From Bacteroides gallinarum DSM 18171 = JCM 13658 (GTDB lineage Bacteria; Bacteroidota; Bacteroidia; Bacteroidales; Bacteroidaceae), in assembly GCF_000374365.1 (NCBI RefSeq), contig NZ_KB894135.1:1-61446 (forward strand): 61,446 nt of DNA, in the 5' to 3' direction. Positions within the stretch are counted from its first letter, which is position 1. Each line of letters begins with the position of its first letter. A program made the position numbers and the translations under genes. The notes under the pieces were generated by a model. That model made no database searches. It had not been told where the DNA came from and saw nothing but the letters and a program-made list of their open reading frames with translations. This document shows, piece by piece, positions 14,819 through 24,558 of the stretch.

Positions 14819-16168
14819 ATGGCAAATGTAATTAAGTTACGCAAAGGCCTTGACATCAACCTGAAAGGTAAAGCTGCCGAGGAGCTCATGTCTGTAAAAG
14901 AACCGGGATTTTATTCGTTGGTTCCCGATGATTTTACAGGTGTCACTCCGAAAGTGGTGGTGAAAGAACAGGAGTATGTAATGGCCGGAGGACCCTTGTT
15001 TATCGACAAGAATCATCCTGAATTGAAATTTGTTTCGCCCGTGAGCGGTGTGGTGACGAGCGTGGAACGCGGTGCACGCCGTAAGGTGCTGAACATCGTG
15101 GTAGAGGCTGCCGCCGAGCAGGACTACGAGGAATTCGGCAAAATGGACCCGTCCAAGATGAGCGCGCAGGAAGTGAAGGACGCCCTGCTGCAAGCCGGTA
15201 TGTTCGCGTTCATCCGCCAACGCCCGTACGATGTAATCGCCGACCCGACGGTAGAGCCGAAAGCTATCTTCATTTCCGCTTTCGACAGCAACCCGCTGGC
15301 TCCCGACTTCGAGTTCGTGCTGAAAGGCGAGGAAGCGAATTTCCAGACAGGACTCGATGCTTTGTCGCGAATGGCAAAGACCTATCTGAATATCAGTGTA
15401 AAACAGAAAGCAGCCGCACTTGTGCAGGCAAAGAACGTTACCGTTACTGCATTCGACGGACCCAATCCAGCAGGTAACGTAGGTGTGCAAATCAACCACA
15501 TCTCTCCCGTGGTGAAGGGTGAGACGGTATGGACTATCGGCGCGGAAGCCGTAATCTTTATCGGCCGCCTGATGAATACCGGTCGCGTAAACCTTACCCG
15601 TACCGTAGCCGTGACAGGCAGCGAGGTGCTGAAACCTGCTTACTGCAAGCTGCAAGTGGGCGCACTGCTTACCAACGTCTTTAAGGGCAACGTAACCGCC
15701 GACAAAGACCTGCGCTACATCAGTGGTAATGTGTTGACGGGCAAGAAAGTATCCCCAAACGGTTTCCTCGGCGCTTTCGACAGCCAGTTGACCGTGATTC
15801 CCGAAGGAGATGAAATCCACGAGATGCTGGGTTGGATTATGCCGCGTTTCGACCAGTTCAGCGTAAGCCGTTCCTACTTCAGTTGGCTAATGGGCAAGAA
15901 AGAATATGTAATCGATGCCCGCATCAAGGGAGGCGAACGCCACATGATTATGTCGGGCGAGTACGACCGCGTATTCCCTATGGATATCTTCCCCGAGTAT
16001 CTGCTGAAGGCTATCATTGCGGGCGACATCGACCGTATGGAGGCGCTGGGCATCTACGAAGTAGCCCCCGAGGACTTCGCCCTCTGCGAATTCGTATGCT
16101 CTTCCAAGGTAGAGATACAGCGCATTGTGCGTGCGGGGCTCGATATGCTCCGTGCTGAAATGGCATAA
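14819..16168 (+). CDS. nqrA: Na+-translocating NADH:quinone reductase subunit A
   Basis: A 449-residue soluble subunit that binds ubiquinone/menaquinone at the cytoplasmic face of the Nqr complex. It begins MANVIKLRKGLDINLKG, as family members do; the 26 residues available upstream are not part of it. The pattern of a Rnf-C-like N-terminal barrel-sandwich domain (KFVSPVSGVVTSVERGARR) is clear, and iron-sulfur Cys clusters of RnfC are absent as expected for NqrA. First gene of nqrABCDEF. Confidence 0.95.
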   Translation: MANVIKLRKGLDINLKGKAAEELMSVKEPGFYSLVPDDFTGVTPKVVVKEQEYVMAGGPLFIDKNHPELKFVSPVSGVVTSVERGARRKVLNIVVEAAAEQDYEEFGKMDPSKMSAQEVKDALLQAGMFAFIRQRPYDVIADPTVEPKAIFISAFDSNPLAPDFEFVLKGEEANFQTGLDALSRMAKTYLNISVKQKAAALVQAKNVTVTAFDGPNPAGNVGVQINHISPVVKGETVWTIGAEAVIFIGRLMNTGRVNLTRTVAVTGSEVLKPAYCKLQVGALLTNVFKGNVTADKDLRYISGNVLTGKKVSPNGFLGAFDSQLTVIPEGDEIHEMLGWIMPRFDQFSVSRSYFSWLMGKKEYVIDARIKGGERHMIMSGEYDRVFPMDIFPEYLLKAIIAGDIDRMEALGIYEVAPEDFALCEFVCSSKVEIQRIVRAGLDMLRAEMA

Positions 16169-16289
16169 AAATCAAGAAGTAAAAATTAAGAATTAAAAAA
16201 TGATAGTTGAAACATTGCGATATAATCTGCCCGGTGCATACGGTGCAGCCTATTTCTCGATTTTCAATTCTCAATCATCAATTTAATAA
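16169..16289. other. AT-flanked spacer between nqrA and nqrB
   Basis: A 121-bp spacer in an otherwise tight operon. Both ends are made of AATTAAGAATTAAAAAATGA-like strings, and a GC-richer core (CCCGGTGCATACGGTGCAGCC) lies between them. It resembles the nqrD-nqrE spacer in layout. Confidence 0.5.
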
Positions 16290-17462
16290 ATGAAAGCGTT
16301 AAGAAATTATCTCGACAAGATAAAGCCGAACTTCGAAGAGGGCGGCAAATTCCACGCATTTCGTTCGGTGTTCGACGGTTTCGAAACATTCTTGTTCGTA
16401 CCCAACACCACCGCGAAATCGGGAACGCATATTCACGACTCCATTGACAGCAAACGCATTATGTCGATGGTGGTTATTGCGTTGATACCGGCGCTGTTGT
16501 TCGGTATGTATAACGTAGGTTACCAGCATTTCCACGCTACCGGTGCTGCCGGCGGCTTCTGGGAAATGTTCGCTTACGGTTTCCTGGCAGTATTGCCTAA
16601 AATCATCGTATCTTATGTAGTAGGTCTGGGCATCGAGTTCGTGGTAGCCCAGTGGAAGAAGGAAGAAATCCAGGAAGGTTTCCTGGTTTCGGGTATCCTG
16701 ATTCCGATGATTGTGCCAGTAGATTGTCCGTTGTGGATGCTGGCGGTAGCTACTGCATTCTCTGTAATCTTCGCCAAGGAAGTATTCGGCGGTACGGGTA
16801 TGAACGTGTTCAACGTTGCCCTGATTACCCGCGCCTTTCTGTTCTTCGCCTATCCTACGAAGATGTCGGGCGATACCGTTTGGGTGTCGGGCGACAGCAT
16901 CTTCGGCCTGGGGCAGACGGTAGACGGTCTTACCGTAGCCACTCCGCTGGGAGCGGCGGCCACCGCGGGCACTTATCCGGAGTTCTCGTGGGACATGGTA
17001 ACCGGACTCATTCCGGGGTCTATCGGTGAAACCAGCGTAATCGCCATTGCCCTCGGCGCTATCCTGCTGCTGTGGACGGGTATCGCAAGCTGGAAAACGA
17101 TGTTCTCCGTATTCGTGGGCGGTGCATTCATGGGCTGGGTGTTCAACACTATCGGACCGGATACCGCAATGGCGCATATGCCGTGGTACGAACACCTCGT
17201 ACTGGGCGGTTTCTGCTTCGGAGCCGTATTCATGGCTACCGACCCCGTAACTTCTGCCCGTACGGAGACTGGCAAGTATATCTTCGGATTCCTTATCGGT
17301 GTAATGGCTATCATTATCCGTGTGCTCAACCCCGGTTATCCCGAAGGTATGATGCTTGCTATCCTGCTGATGAATATCTTCGCTCCGCTGATAGACTACT
17401 GCGTAGTGCAGGGTAACATCAGCCGCCGCGAGAAACGTGCAACCGCTAAGTCTAACAATTAA
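16290..17462 (+). CDS. nqrB: Na+-translocating NADH:quinone reductase subunit B
   Basis: A 390-residue integral membrane subunit with about ten helices, which carries covalently bound FMN and riboflavin and takes part in Na+ translocation. The Thr of VDGLTVATPLG (near residue 222) sits where the FMN-bearing Thr occurs in characterised NqrB proteins. The flavin transferase ApbE needed for attachment is not in this window. Followed 15 bp later by nqrC. Confidence 0.95.
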   Translation: MKALRNYLDKIKPNFEEGGKFHAFRSVFDGFETFLFVPNTTAKSGTHIHDSIDSKRIMSMVVIALIPALLFGMYNVGYQHFHATGAAGGFWEMFAYGFLAVLPKIIVSYVVGLGIEFVVAQWKKEEIQEGFLVSGILIPMIVPVDCPLWMLAVATAFSVIFAKEVFGGTGMNVFNVALITRAFLFFAYPTKMSGDTVWVSGDSIFGLGQTVDGLTVATPLGAAATAGTYPEFSWDMVTGLIPGSIGETSVIAIALGAILLLWTGIASWKTMFSVFVGGAFMGWVFNTIGPDTAMAHMPWYEHLVLGGFCFGAVFMATDPVTSARTETGKYIFGFLIGVMAIIIRVLNPGYPEGMMLAILLMNIFAPLIDYCVVQGNISRREKRATAKSNN

Positions 17463-17477
17463 ATACCGGAAAAAGAA

Positions 17478-18167
17478 ATGAATACCAATAGTAACAGTTA
17501 TACTATCATTTATGCTTCGGTAATGGTTGTTATCGTTGCATTCCTGCTGGCATTCGTAAGCTCCTCTCTGCGCGCCACCCAGAACAAGAACGTAGAGCTG
17601 GACACGAAGAAACAGATTCTTGCCGCCCTTCATATCCAGGGTGTGGAGGATGCCGATGCTGAATATAATAAGTATATCAAGAGCGATATGCTGATGAATG
17701 AGGACGGCACGCTGACCGAGAACACCGGCGCATTTGCCACCGGTTACGAAAAAGAGGTTAAAGAGAACGGACGCCTGCATGTGTTCGTTGCCGATGTAAA
17801 CGGAGAGACTAAGTATGTATTCCCTGTTTACGGAGCCGGTCTTTGGGGCGCTATCTGGGGGTATGTTGCCCTGAACAGCGACAAGGACACTGTTTACGGC
17901 GTTTACTTCTCCCATGCCAGCGAAACTCCGGGTCTGGGTGCTGACATAGCAGCCGCCCACTTCCAGGGAGAGTTCAATGGCAAGAAGACACTGGAGAACG
18001 GTGAAGTAGCCCTCGGTGTTGTGAAGAACGGAAAAGTGGAGAAGCCCGACTACCAGGTAGACGGTATTTCCGGCGGTACTATCACTTCTGTGGGTGTGGA
18101 TGCCATGCTGAAGACCTGCCTGAACAACTACAAGAACTTTTTAACTAATAATAATGAGGAGAAATAA
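17478..18167 (+). CDS. nqrC: Na+-translocating NADH:quinone reductase subunit C
   Basis: A 229-residue protein with one N-terminal membrane anchor ([20 protein letters not shown]) and an extracytoplasmic FMN-binding domain. [13 protein letters not shown] near the C-terminus is the flavinylation motif, with the Thr accepting FMN. It passes electrons between the membrane flavins of the Nqr complex. Its end overlaps or abuts nqrD. Confidence 0.95.
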   Translation: MNTNSNSYTIIYASVMVVIVAFLLAFVSSSLRATQNKNVELDTKKQILAALHIQGVEDADAEYNKYIKSDMLMNEDGTLTENTGAFATGYEKEVKENGRLHVFVADVNGETKYVFPVYGAGLWGAIWGYVALNSDKDTVYGVYFSHASETPGLGADIAAAHFQGEFNGKKTLENGEVALGVVKNGKVEKPDYQVDGISGGTITSVGVDAMLKTCLNNYKNFLTNNNEEK

Positions 18168-18171
18168 GGAT

Positions 18172-18807
18172 ATGGGAGCATTGTTTTCAAAGAAAAATAA
18201 AGAAGTATTCTCTACTCCGCTCGGATTGAACAACCCGGTAACCGTACAGGTGCTGGGTATCTGCTCTGCCTTGGCCGTTACCGCCAAGCTGGAACCGGCT
18301 ATCGTAATGGGACTTTCCGTAACGGTAATTACGGCATTCTCCAATGTGGTGATTTCATTGTTGCGCAAGACTATTCCCAACCGTATCCGTATTATCGTTC
18401 AGTTGGTGGTGGTCGCTGCGCTGGTAACTATCGTAAGCGAGGTGCTGAAAGCTTTTGCCTATGATGTGAGTGTACAGCTTTCCGTATATGTAGGTTTGAT
18501 TATTACGAACTGTATCCTTATGGGACGTCTGGAAGCGTTTGCCATGCAGAACGGCCCGTGGGAGTCTTTCCTCGACGGTGTGGGCAACGGCCTGGGATAT
18601 GCCAAGATTCTGATTATCGTGGCTTTCTTCCGCGAACTGCTGGGGTCGGGCACGTTGTTCGGTATCAATATTCTGAACTATAAGCCTTTGCAGGATATCG
18701 GTTATATCAATAACGGTTTGATGCTGATGCCTCCCATGGCATTGATTATCGTGGCTTGTATCATCTGGTATCAACGTGCACGTCATAAAGAATTGCAGGA
18801 AAAATAG
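18172..18807 (+). CDS. nqrD: Na+-translocating NADH:quinone reductase subunit D
   Basis: A membrane subunit of 211 residues with six helices (RnfE/NqrD family), showing [20 protein letters not shown] and [16 protein letters not shown]. It forms the core membrane pair with NqrE. The start at 18172 (MGALFSKK) was chosen; an ATG at 18154 would overlap nqrC by 14 bp and add six residues. Both are possible. Confidence 0.93.
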   Translation: MGALFSKKNKEVFSTPLGLNNPVTVQVLGICSALAVTAKLEPAIVMGLSVTVITAFSNVVISLLRKTIPNRIRIIVQLVVVAALVTIVSEVLKAFAYDVSVQLSVYVGLIITNCILMGRLEAFAMQNGPWESFLDGVGNGLGYAKILIIVAFFRELLGSGTLFGINILNYKPLQDIGYINNGLMLMPPMALIIVACIIWYQRARHKELQEK

Positions 18808-19028
18808 GATTAATGATGAATTATAAATTATGAATTCTGAATGAGGGTGAGGCTGGAGAGGCATTTGCCGGTTGTCATTGCTGTTTGGAACGGAGTATTT
18901 GGTGGAAATGCAATGCAACCCGATGTCCGATGCATAGGGATAAAGGAAATCGCTTTCTTCTATTTCCTTGACCTTCAGGCAGCGAAGATTCACTAATTCA
19001 TAATTCAAAATTAAAAATTAAACAGATT
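18808..19028. other. Insert-like spacer between nqrD and nqrE
   Basis: A 221-bp gene-free stretch inside the operon. GAATTATAAATTATGAATT near its left end is matched in inverted orientation by AATTCATAATTCAAAATTA near its right end. The core includes a perfect 8-bp stem, AAGGAAAT / ATTTCCTT. The shape suggests a small non-coding mobile or palindromic element. Confidence 0.55.
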
Positions 19029-19655
19029 ATGGAACATTTTTTTAGTTTATTCGTCCGCTCCATTTTTGTGGACAATATGATATTCGCATTCTTCCTCGGT
19101 ATGTGCTCTTATCTTGCCGTATCGAAGAATGTGAAGACTGCCGTAGGACTGGGCATCGCCGTAACCTTCGTGTTGGTGGTGACGCTTCCGGTCAACTATT
19201 TGTTGCAAACGAAAGTGCTGGGCCCCAACGCCATTATCGAGGGTGTTGACCTCAGCTTCCTGAGCTTCATTCTTTTCATCGCCGTGATTGCCGCTATCGT
19301 ACAGTTGGTAGAGATGATTGTGGAACGTTTCAGCCCTTCGCTCTACGCTTCACTGGGTATCTTCCTGCCGCTGATTGCCGTGAACTGTGCCATTATGGGT
19401 GCGTCGCTCTTTATGCAGCAGCGTATCAATGTGGGCGAGAGCGACCCGAAGTACATCGGCGATGTATGGGATTCCGTTTCTTACGCATTGGGTTCGGGTA
19501 TCGGCTGGCTGCTGGCTATTGTGGGCTTGGCTGCTATCCGCGAGAAAATGGCTTACTCTGATGTGCCTGCTCCGCTGAGAGGGTTGGGTATCACCTTTAT
19601 CACGGTAGGCCTAATGGCAATGGCATTTATGTGTTTCTCTGGTTTGAACATCTAA
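19029..19655 (+). CDS. nqrE: Na+-translocating NADH:quinone reductase subunit E
   Basis: A membrane subunit of 208 residues with six helices (RnfA/NqrE family), beginning [20 protein letters not shown] and containing the conserved [12 protein letters not shown]. With NqrD it holds the intramembrane iron centre and shares in Na+ transfer. It is separated from nqrD by the 221-bp spacer but continues the operon; nqrF follows 17 bp later. Confidence 0.95.
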   Translation: MEHFFSLFVRSIFVDNMIFAFFLGMCSYLAVSKNVKTAVGLGIAVTFVLVVTLPVNYLLQTKVLGPNAIIEGVDLSFLSFILFIAVIAAIVQLVEMIVERFSPSLYASLGIFLPLIAVNCAIMGASLFMQQRINVGESDPKYIGDVWDSVSYALGSGIGWLLAIVGLAAIREKMAYSDVPAPLRGLGITFITVGLMAMAFMCFSGLNI

Positions 19656-19672
19656 AAGAAAGGAATAAGACA

Positions 19673-20947
19673 ATGGATATGAATATGATATTAGCAAGCA
19701 TTGGAGTATTCCTCGTGGTTGTTCTGCTGCTTGTGGTTATTCTGTTGGTTGCCAAGCAATTCTTGGTTCCGTCGGGTAATGTGAAATTGACTATCAACGG
19801 CGAAAAGGAGCTGGAAGTCGCTTCCGGTTCTACGCTGCTGAATACGCTGTCTGTAAACGGTGTGTTTCTTTCTTCCGCCTGTGGTGGTAAGGGTTCGTGC
19901 GGACAGTGCAAATGCCAGGTTGTGGAAGGCGGCGGCGAAATCCTGCCTTCTGAAGTTCCTCACTTCAGCCGTAAGCAAATCCAGGAGCATTGGCGTCTGG
20001 GTTGCCAGGTGAAGGTGAAAGGTGACATGGGTATTAAAATCGACGAGTCCGTACTCGGCGTAAAAGAGTGGGAGTGCGAGGTTATCTCCAACAAGAACGT
20101 GGCTACGTTCATCAAGGAGTTCATCGTGGCGTTGCCTAAGGGCGAGCACATGGACTTCGTACCGGGTTCTTATGCGCAGATTAAGATTCCTAAATTCTCT
20201 ATGGATTATGACAAGGATATAGACAAGTCCCTTATCGGCGAAGAGTATCTGCCTGCATGGGAGAAATTCGGCCTGCTGGGTTTGAAATGCCGCAACGATG
20301 AGGAAACCATTCGTGCTTACTCCATGGCGAACTATCCTGCCGAGGGCGACCGCATCATGCTGACGGTACGTATCGCCACTCCTCCTTTCAAGCCGAAAGA
20401 GCAGGGTCCGGGCTTCATGGATGTGATGCCGGGTATCGCATCTTCCTATATCTTCACGCTGAAACCGGGCGACAAGGTAATCATGAGCGGTCCTTACGGA
20501 GACTTCCACCCGATATTCGACTCCAAGAAGGAGATGATGTGGATTGGCGGTGGTGCGGGTATGGCTCCGCTACGTGCACAGATTATGCACCTTACAAAGA
20601 CGCTGCACACCACAGACCGTGTGATGAACTACTTCTACGGTGCACGTGCGCTGAACGAGGTGTTCTACCTGGAAGATTTCCTGCAGATAGAAAAGGACTT
20701 TCCCAACTTCAAGTTCCACCTTGCACTGGACCGTCCCGACCCGGCAGCCGATGCAGCGGGCGTGAAGTACACTCCGGGCTTCGTTCACAATGTAATCTAC
20801 GAGACTTACTTGAAAGACCACGAAGCTCCCGAAGATATCGAATACTATATGTGCGGTCCTGGTCCGATGTCCAAAGCTGTCGAGAAGATGCTCGACGACC
20901 TCGGTGTTCCGTCCCAGAACCTGATGTTCGACAACTTCGGCGGATAA
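19673..20947 (+). CDS. nqrF: Na+-translocating NADH:quinone reductase subunit F (NADH dehydrogenase)
   Basis: The 424-residue electron entry subunit. An N-terminal helix anchors it; a 2Fe-2S ferredoxin domain follows with SACGGKGSCGQCKC and a later Cys (RLGCQVKVKG). Then come an FAD domain (RAYSMANYP) and an NADH domain (GGGAGMAPLRAQ, YMCGPGPM). It oxidises NADH and feeds the other Nqr flavins. The start at 19673 (MDMNMILASIGV) places the membrane helix at the N-terminus; an upstream in-frame start overlaps nqrE and is not favoured. Confidence 0.95.
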   Translation: MDMNMILASIGVFLVVVLLLVVILLVAKQFLVPSGNVKLTINGEKELEVASGSTLLNTLSVNGVFLSSACGGKGSCGQCKCQVVEGGGEILPSEVPHFSRKQIQEHWRLGCQVKVKGDMGIKIDESVLGVKEWECEVISNKNVATFIKEFIVALPKGEHMDFVPGSYAQIKIPKFSMDYDKDIDKSLIGEEYLPAWEKFGLLGLKCRNDEETIRAYSMANYPAEGDRIMLTVRIATPPFKPKEQGPGFMDVMPGIASSYIFTLKPGDKVIMSGPYGDFHPIFDSKKEMMWIGGGAGMAPLRAQIMHLTKTLHTTDRVMNYFYGARALNEVFYLEDFLQIEKDFPNFKFHLALDRPDPAADAAGVKYTPGFVHNVIYETYLKDHEAPEDIEYYMCGPGPMSKAVEKMLDDLGVPSQNLMFDNFGG

Positions 20948-20984
20948 GGCGCGTTGTCGAGGCATATAATAGTAAAATAACAAG

Positions 20985-21023
20985 GAAACTCCGGCAGACT
21001 TTGGCTCTTGCCGGAGTTTTTTT
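20985..21023 (+). terminator. Terminator of the nqr operon
   Basis: AACTCCGGCA (20987-20996) and TGCCGGAGTT (21009-21018) form a perfect 10-bp stem followed by a T-run: a typical intrinsic terminator. Confidence 0.9.
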
Positions 21024-21058
21024 ATAACTATGTAGCGGGGCGCTTCGAAAGAAATGAC

Positions 21059-21066
21059 TATCTTTG
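21059..21066 (+). promoter_or_regulatory. Promoter -7 element of the AAA-ATPase gene
   Basis: TATCTTTG matches TAnnTTTG, 30 bp before the start at 21097. Confidence 0.55.
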
Positions 21067-21096
21067 CTTTATCGTAATCTAAAAACAGTGGACGGT

Positions 21097-22644
21097 ATGA
21101 GCAATAAGATATATCCTATCGGTATTCAGAACTTCGAGAGCCTTCGCCGCGACGGCTATTTCTATGTGGACAAAACGGCCTTGATTTATGAAATCATAAG
21201 AACCGGGCGTTATTATTTTCTCAGCCGTCCGCGTCGTTTCGGTAAGAGCCTGCTGATTTCCACTATCGAGGCCTATTTCCAAGGAAAGAAGGAGCTGTTC
21301 ACCGGTCTGGCTATGGAGAAGCTCGAAAAGGACTGGACTGTGCATCCGGTACTGCACTTAGACCTGAATATCGAGAAATACGACACTCCCGGCAGCCTGG
21401 ACAGTATCTTGGAAAAGAACCTTTCCGTATGGGAGAAACGTTACGGCACAGATGCTGCCGAGCGTACATTTTCCCTGCGTTTTGCCGGAGTCATCCAGCG
21501 CGCTTGCGAGCAGACGGGGCAGCGTGTCGTTATCCTGGTGGATGAATATGACAAGCCTATGCTGCAAGCTATCGGCAACGAGGCTCTGCAAAAGGAATTT
21601 CGTAGTACATTGAAACCCTTCTACGGTGTGTTGAAAACAATGGACGGCTGCATCAAGTTTGCCCTGTTGACGGGAGTCACCAAGTTCGGCAAGGTGAGCG
21701 TGTTCAGCGACCTCAATAACTTGGACGACATTTCCATGCGCGAGCCCTATGTAAGCCTTTGCGGGCTGACCGAGCAGGAAATTCACGATAACCTGGAAGA
21801 GGAGCTGTATGAGCTTGCCGCAGCGCAGCATCTCTCTTATGAGGCTACTTGCGCCAAGTTGAAGGAATATTACGACGGCTATCATTTTGTGGAGCATACC
21901 GAGGGCATTTACAATCCTTTCAGCCTGCTGCATACCTTTAAGTATCTGAAATTCGGCAGTTACTGGTTCGAGACGGGTACGCCTACCTATCTGATAGAAC
22001 TATTGAAGCGCTATCACTATGATTTGGAACATATGGCGCATGCCGAAACATATGCCGATGTGCTAAACAGCATCTACGGCGACGAAGAACCGCTGCCGGT
22101 GATTTTCCAGAGCGGTTATCTTACGATTAAGGGGTACGACGAGGAATTCGGTATTTATCGCCTCGGTTTTCCTAACCGTGAGGTGGAAGAAGGATTTGTC
22201 AGGTTCCTTATACCTTATTATACGCGTTTCAATAAGATTGAAGCCCCATTTGAAATACAACGGTTTGTGCAAGAGATACGTGCCGGTGAGCCTGACGCCT
22301 TTTTCCGCCGCCTGCAAAGTTTCTTTGCCGATACTCCGTACGAGCTGGTGAAGGATTTGGAACTGCATTACCAGAACGTGCTTTTTATCGTTTTCAAGCT
22401 GGCGGGTTTCTATGTAAAGGCGGAGTATCATACTTCGCAGGGTAGGGTAGACCTTGTACTGCAAACCGATAAATATGTTTATGTAATGGAGTTCAAGTTA
22501 GAGGGTACTGCGGAAGAAGCTCTGCAACAAATCAATGATAAACAGTATGCCCTGCCTTTTGCAGCGGACAGCCGTAAGCTGTTCAAGATTGGGGTGAATT
22601 TTAGCAATGCTACACGTAATATCGAACGCTGGCTGGTAGAGTAA
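21097..22644 (+). CDS. AAA-ATPase-like / PD-(D/E)XK nuclease-like protein (PF09820-PF08011 type)
   Basis: A 515-residue protein of a family greatly expanded in Bacteroidetes. The N-terminus holds YPIGIQNFESLRRDGYFYVD and the Walker A-like SRPRRFGKSLL; Walker B is VVILVDEYDKPM. The C-terminus (about 410-515) is a restriction-like fold with GRVDLVLQTDKYVYVMEFKL (D-x-n-E-x-K). The cellular role of the family is not established. The start MSNKIYPIG was chosen over an upstream frame extension because homologous proteins begin there and a -7 element lies 30 bp before it. Confidence 0.85.
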   Translation: MSNKIYPIGIQNFESLRRDGYFYVDKTALIYEIIRTGRYYFLSRPRRFGKSLLISTIEAYFQGKKELFTGLAMEKLEKDWTVHPVLHLDLNIEKYDTPGSLDSILEKNLSVWEKRYGTDAAERTFSLRFAGVIQRACEQTGQRVVILVDEYDKPMLQAIGNEALQKEFRSTLKPFYGVLKTMDGCIKFALLTGVTKFGKVSVFSDLNNLDDISMREPYVSLCGLTEQEIHDNLEEELYELAAAQHLSYEATCAKLKEYYDGYHFVEHTEGIYNPFSLLHTFKYLKFGSYWFETGTPTYLIELLKRYHYDLEHMAHAETYADVLNSIYGDEEPLPVIFQSGYLTIKGYDEEFGIYRLGFPNREVEEGFVRFLIPYYTRFNKIEAPFEIQRFVQEIRAGEPDAFFRRLQSFFADTPYELVKDLELHYQNVLFIVFKLAGFYVKAEYHTSQGRVDLVLQTDKYVYVMEFKLEGTAEEALQQINDKQYALPFAADSRKLFKIGVNFSNATRNIERWLVE

Positions 22645-22854
22645 TCTCGGTGCTCCCTACCTTATTTGCGTGCTTTATTCATATCGGTTTCCGGTAATCC
22701 GGTACGGGATTTCTCCCTTTTCTCGCATGAATGGAGTGAGTGGAAGCTAATTTCGGCTCTGCATATCCTATATCGTGCAGGTGGTATCGCGGCCGGTAAC
22801 AGCCGTTTGAAAGAAACATTATAATTCATCGTCTTTTTTCCGTTAATCTTTTGT

Positions 22855-22862
22855 TATCTTTG
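22855..22862 (+). promoter_or_regulatory. Promoter -7 element of the helicase gene
   Basis: TATCTTTG, 22 bp before the helicase ATG. The 190 bp to its left, back to 22645, contain no supported feature. Confidence 0.55.
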
Positions 22863-22884
22863 TCCCTCTAAACAAAAGAACTTT

Positions 22885-24228
22885 ATGGAACAATCTGATA
22901 TTCTCCGCAACTTACGGATAGAACAGCTCACCCCGATGCAGGAGGCCGCACGGGATGCTTATCAGTCGGACAAAGACCTCGTTTTATTATCGCCCACAGG
23001 TTCGGGCAAGACCCTGGCATTCCTGTTGCCGCTGGTGCAGTCGCTCAGGGCGGATGTGCAGGGAGTACAGGCGGTGGTGCTCGTTCCCTCGCGCGAACTC
23101 GCCTTGCAGATAGAAACCGTGTTCAAGTCGATGAATGTACCTTTCAAGGCAATGAGCTGCTACGGCGGACGTCCGGCAATGGAAGAACACCGTACGATGA
23201 AAGGCATCCTTCCCACCGTTATCATCGGCACTCCCGGCCGTATGAACGACCATTTGCGGAAGCAGAACTTCGATGCCCGTTCCGTTGTTACGCTGGTGAT
23301 AGACGAGTTCGATAAATGCCTCGAATTCGGTTTCCACGACGAAATGGCGGAGATTATCGGACAACTGCCTGCTCTGAGGAAACGCGTATTGCTTTCGGCA
23401 ACAGATGCCGAGGAAATCCCGCAATTTGCAGGAGTGGGTGGCGGGGTGTCCGGCAATGCCGTATCATCACAGGTCGTAAAGCTGAATTTCCTGCCGGAAG
23501 AAACCGTTTCCGGACGCCTGGAATTGCAGAAAGTAATCTCTCCCGGCAAAGACAAACTGGAAACCTTGTTCCGCCTGCTTTGTACGCTGGGCGATAGTTC
23601 CACTTTAGTGTTCGTGAACTACCGTGAAAGTGTGGAGCGGATAGCCGCTTACCTGAAGTCCAAGAAGTTCCCTTGCGATGCTTTCCACGGCGGTATGGAG
23701 CAGGACGACCGCGAGCGGGCACTCTATAAATTCCGTAACGGCAGTTGCCCCGTCCTGGTATCTACCGACCTTGCCGCACGTGGGCTGGATATTCCCGGTA
23801 TCGACAATGTGGTTCATTACCATATGCCCGTCAACGAAGAAGCCTTTACGCACCGTAACGGGCGTACGGCACGTTGGGAAGCGTGCGGTTCGTCTTTCCT
23901 CCTTCTCCATGCGGAAGAACGTCTTCCTGATTATCTCCCGGAGGAAATTCCCGTCCTCACCCTGCCGGAACAAACGCCGAAACCTGCCAAGCCCCGTTGG
24001 ACTACCTTATATATAGGTAAGGGCAAGAAAGACAAGCTGAATAAAGTAGATATCGTAGGTTTCTTGTATAAGAAAGGCGGATTGGCACGCGAGGATGTGG
24101 GGCAGGTAGACGTGAAAGAGCATTATGCCTTCGTAGCGGTTCGCCGCAGCAAGGCGAAACAACTGCTTACGCTGCTGCGCGGAGAGAAAATCAAAGGCAT
24201 GAAAACACTGATAGAAGAAGCCAGGTAA
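22885..24228 (+). CDS. DEAD-box-type RNA helicase, DbpA-like
   Basis: A 447-residue helicase. Motifs in order: LSPTGSGKT (I), PSRELALQ (Ia), TPGR (Ib), VIDEFDKC (II), LLSATD (III), STDLAARGLDIPG (V), HRNGRTAR (VI). Motif II reads DEFD, not DEAD, a conservative variant. The last 75 residues (after RWTTLYIGKGKKDKLNKVDI) look like the DbpA RNA-binding domain that targets 23S rRNA helix 92, pointing to ribosome assembly. The Q-motif region is short. Single gene with its own promoter. Confidence 0.88.
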   Translation: MEQSDILRNLRIEQLTPMQEAARDAYQSDKDLVLLSPTGSGKTLAFLLPLVQSLRADVQGVQAVVLVPSRELALQIETVFKSMNVPFKAMSCYGGRPAMEEHRTMKGILPTVIIGTPGRMNDHLRKQNFDARSVVTLVIDEFDKCLEFGFHDEMAEIIGQLPALRKRVLLSATDAEEIPQFAGVGGGVSGNAVSSQVVKLNFLPEETVSGRLELQKVISPGKDKLETLFRLLCTLGDSSTLVFVNYRESVERIAAYLKSKKFPCDAFHGGMEQDDRERALYKFRNGSCPVLVSTDLAARGLDIPGIDNVVHYHMPVNEEAFTHRNGRTARWEACGSSFLLLHAEERLPDYLPEEIPVLTLPEQTPKPAKPRWTTLYIGKGKKDKLNKVDIVGFLYKKGGLAREDVGQVDVKEHYAFVAVRRSKAKQLLTLLRGEKIKGMKTLIEEAR

Positions 24229-24558
24229 TCCCATTCATGTTTTCAAGCATGTCCGGTGATGTTTTTAAGCATAAGAGATTTGCTTGATATTGATAATTAT
24301 GCACTTTTATTTCGAGTTTGCTTGCCGGTAGGAAGTTATTCCGGCTTCTGTCTTTCAGTTTACCTTTTAATACTTCTTTTGGTAACTATACATAACAGAA
24401 TGGTGCATATATCTTGTATATACCAATAAAAAGTAAGGTAAATGCACGATAAAGAAGGATTTTTATAAGGAAAGATTTGCAATACAGAAATAATTCCGTA
24501 ATTTCGCCATGTCGAAAGACATGAATGAACGAAATTGTATAACCAAAACAAACTTCAA
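24229..24558. other. Leader region of serC: two inverted repeats and promoter
   Basis: No gene. GCCGG/CCGGC (24324-24345) is a weak hairpin after the helicase. TTTACCTT..ACTT..TTGGTA pairs imperfectly with TACCAATAAAAAGTAAGGTA (about 24358-24443). TAATTTCG (24499-24506) resembles a -7 element; it overlaps the dyad ATTTCG (24501-24506) / CGAAAT (24530-24535), inside which CATGTC-GAAA-GACATG (24508-24523) forms a perfect tetraloop hairpin. These could control serine synthesis; that is an inference. Confidence 0.5.

Noticed and set aside
16299..17960. A 553-codon antisense frame over nqrB and nqrC
   Set aside because: A shadow of two well supported Nqr genes.
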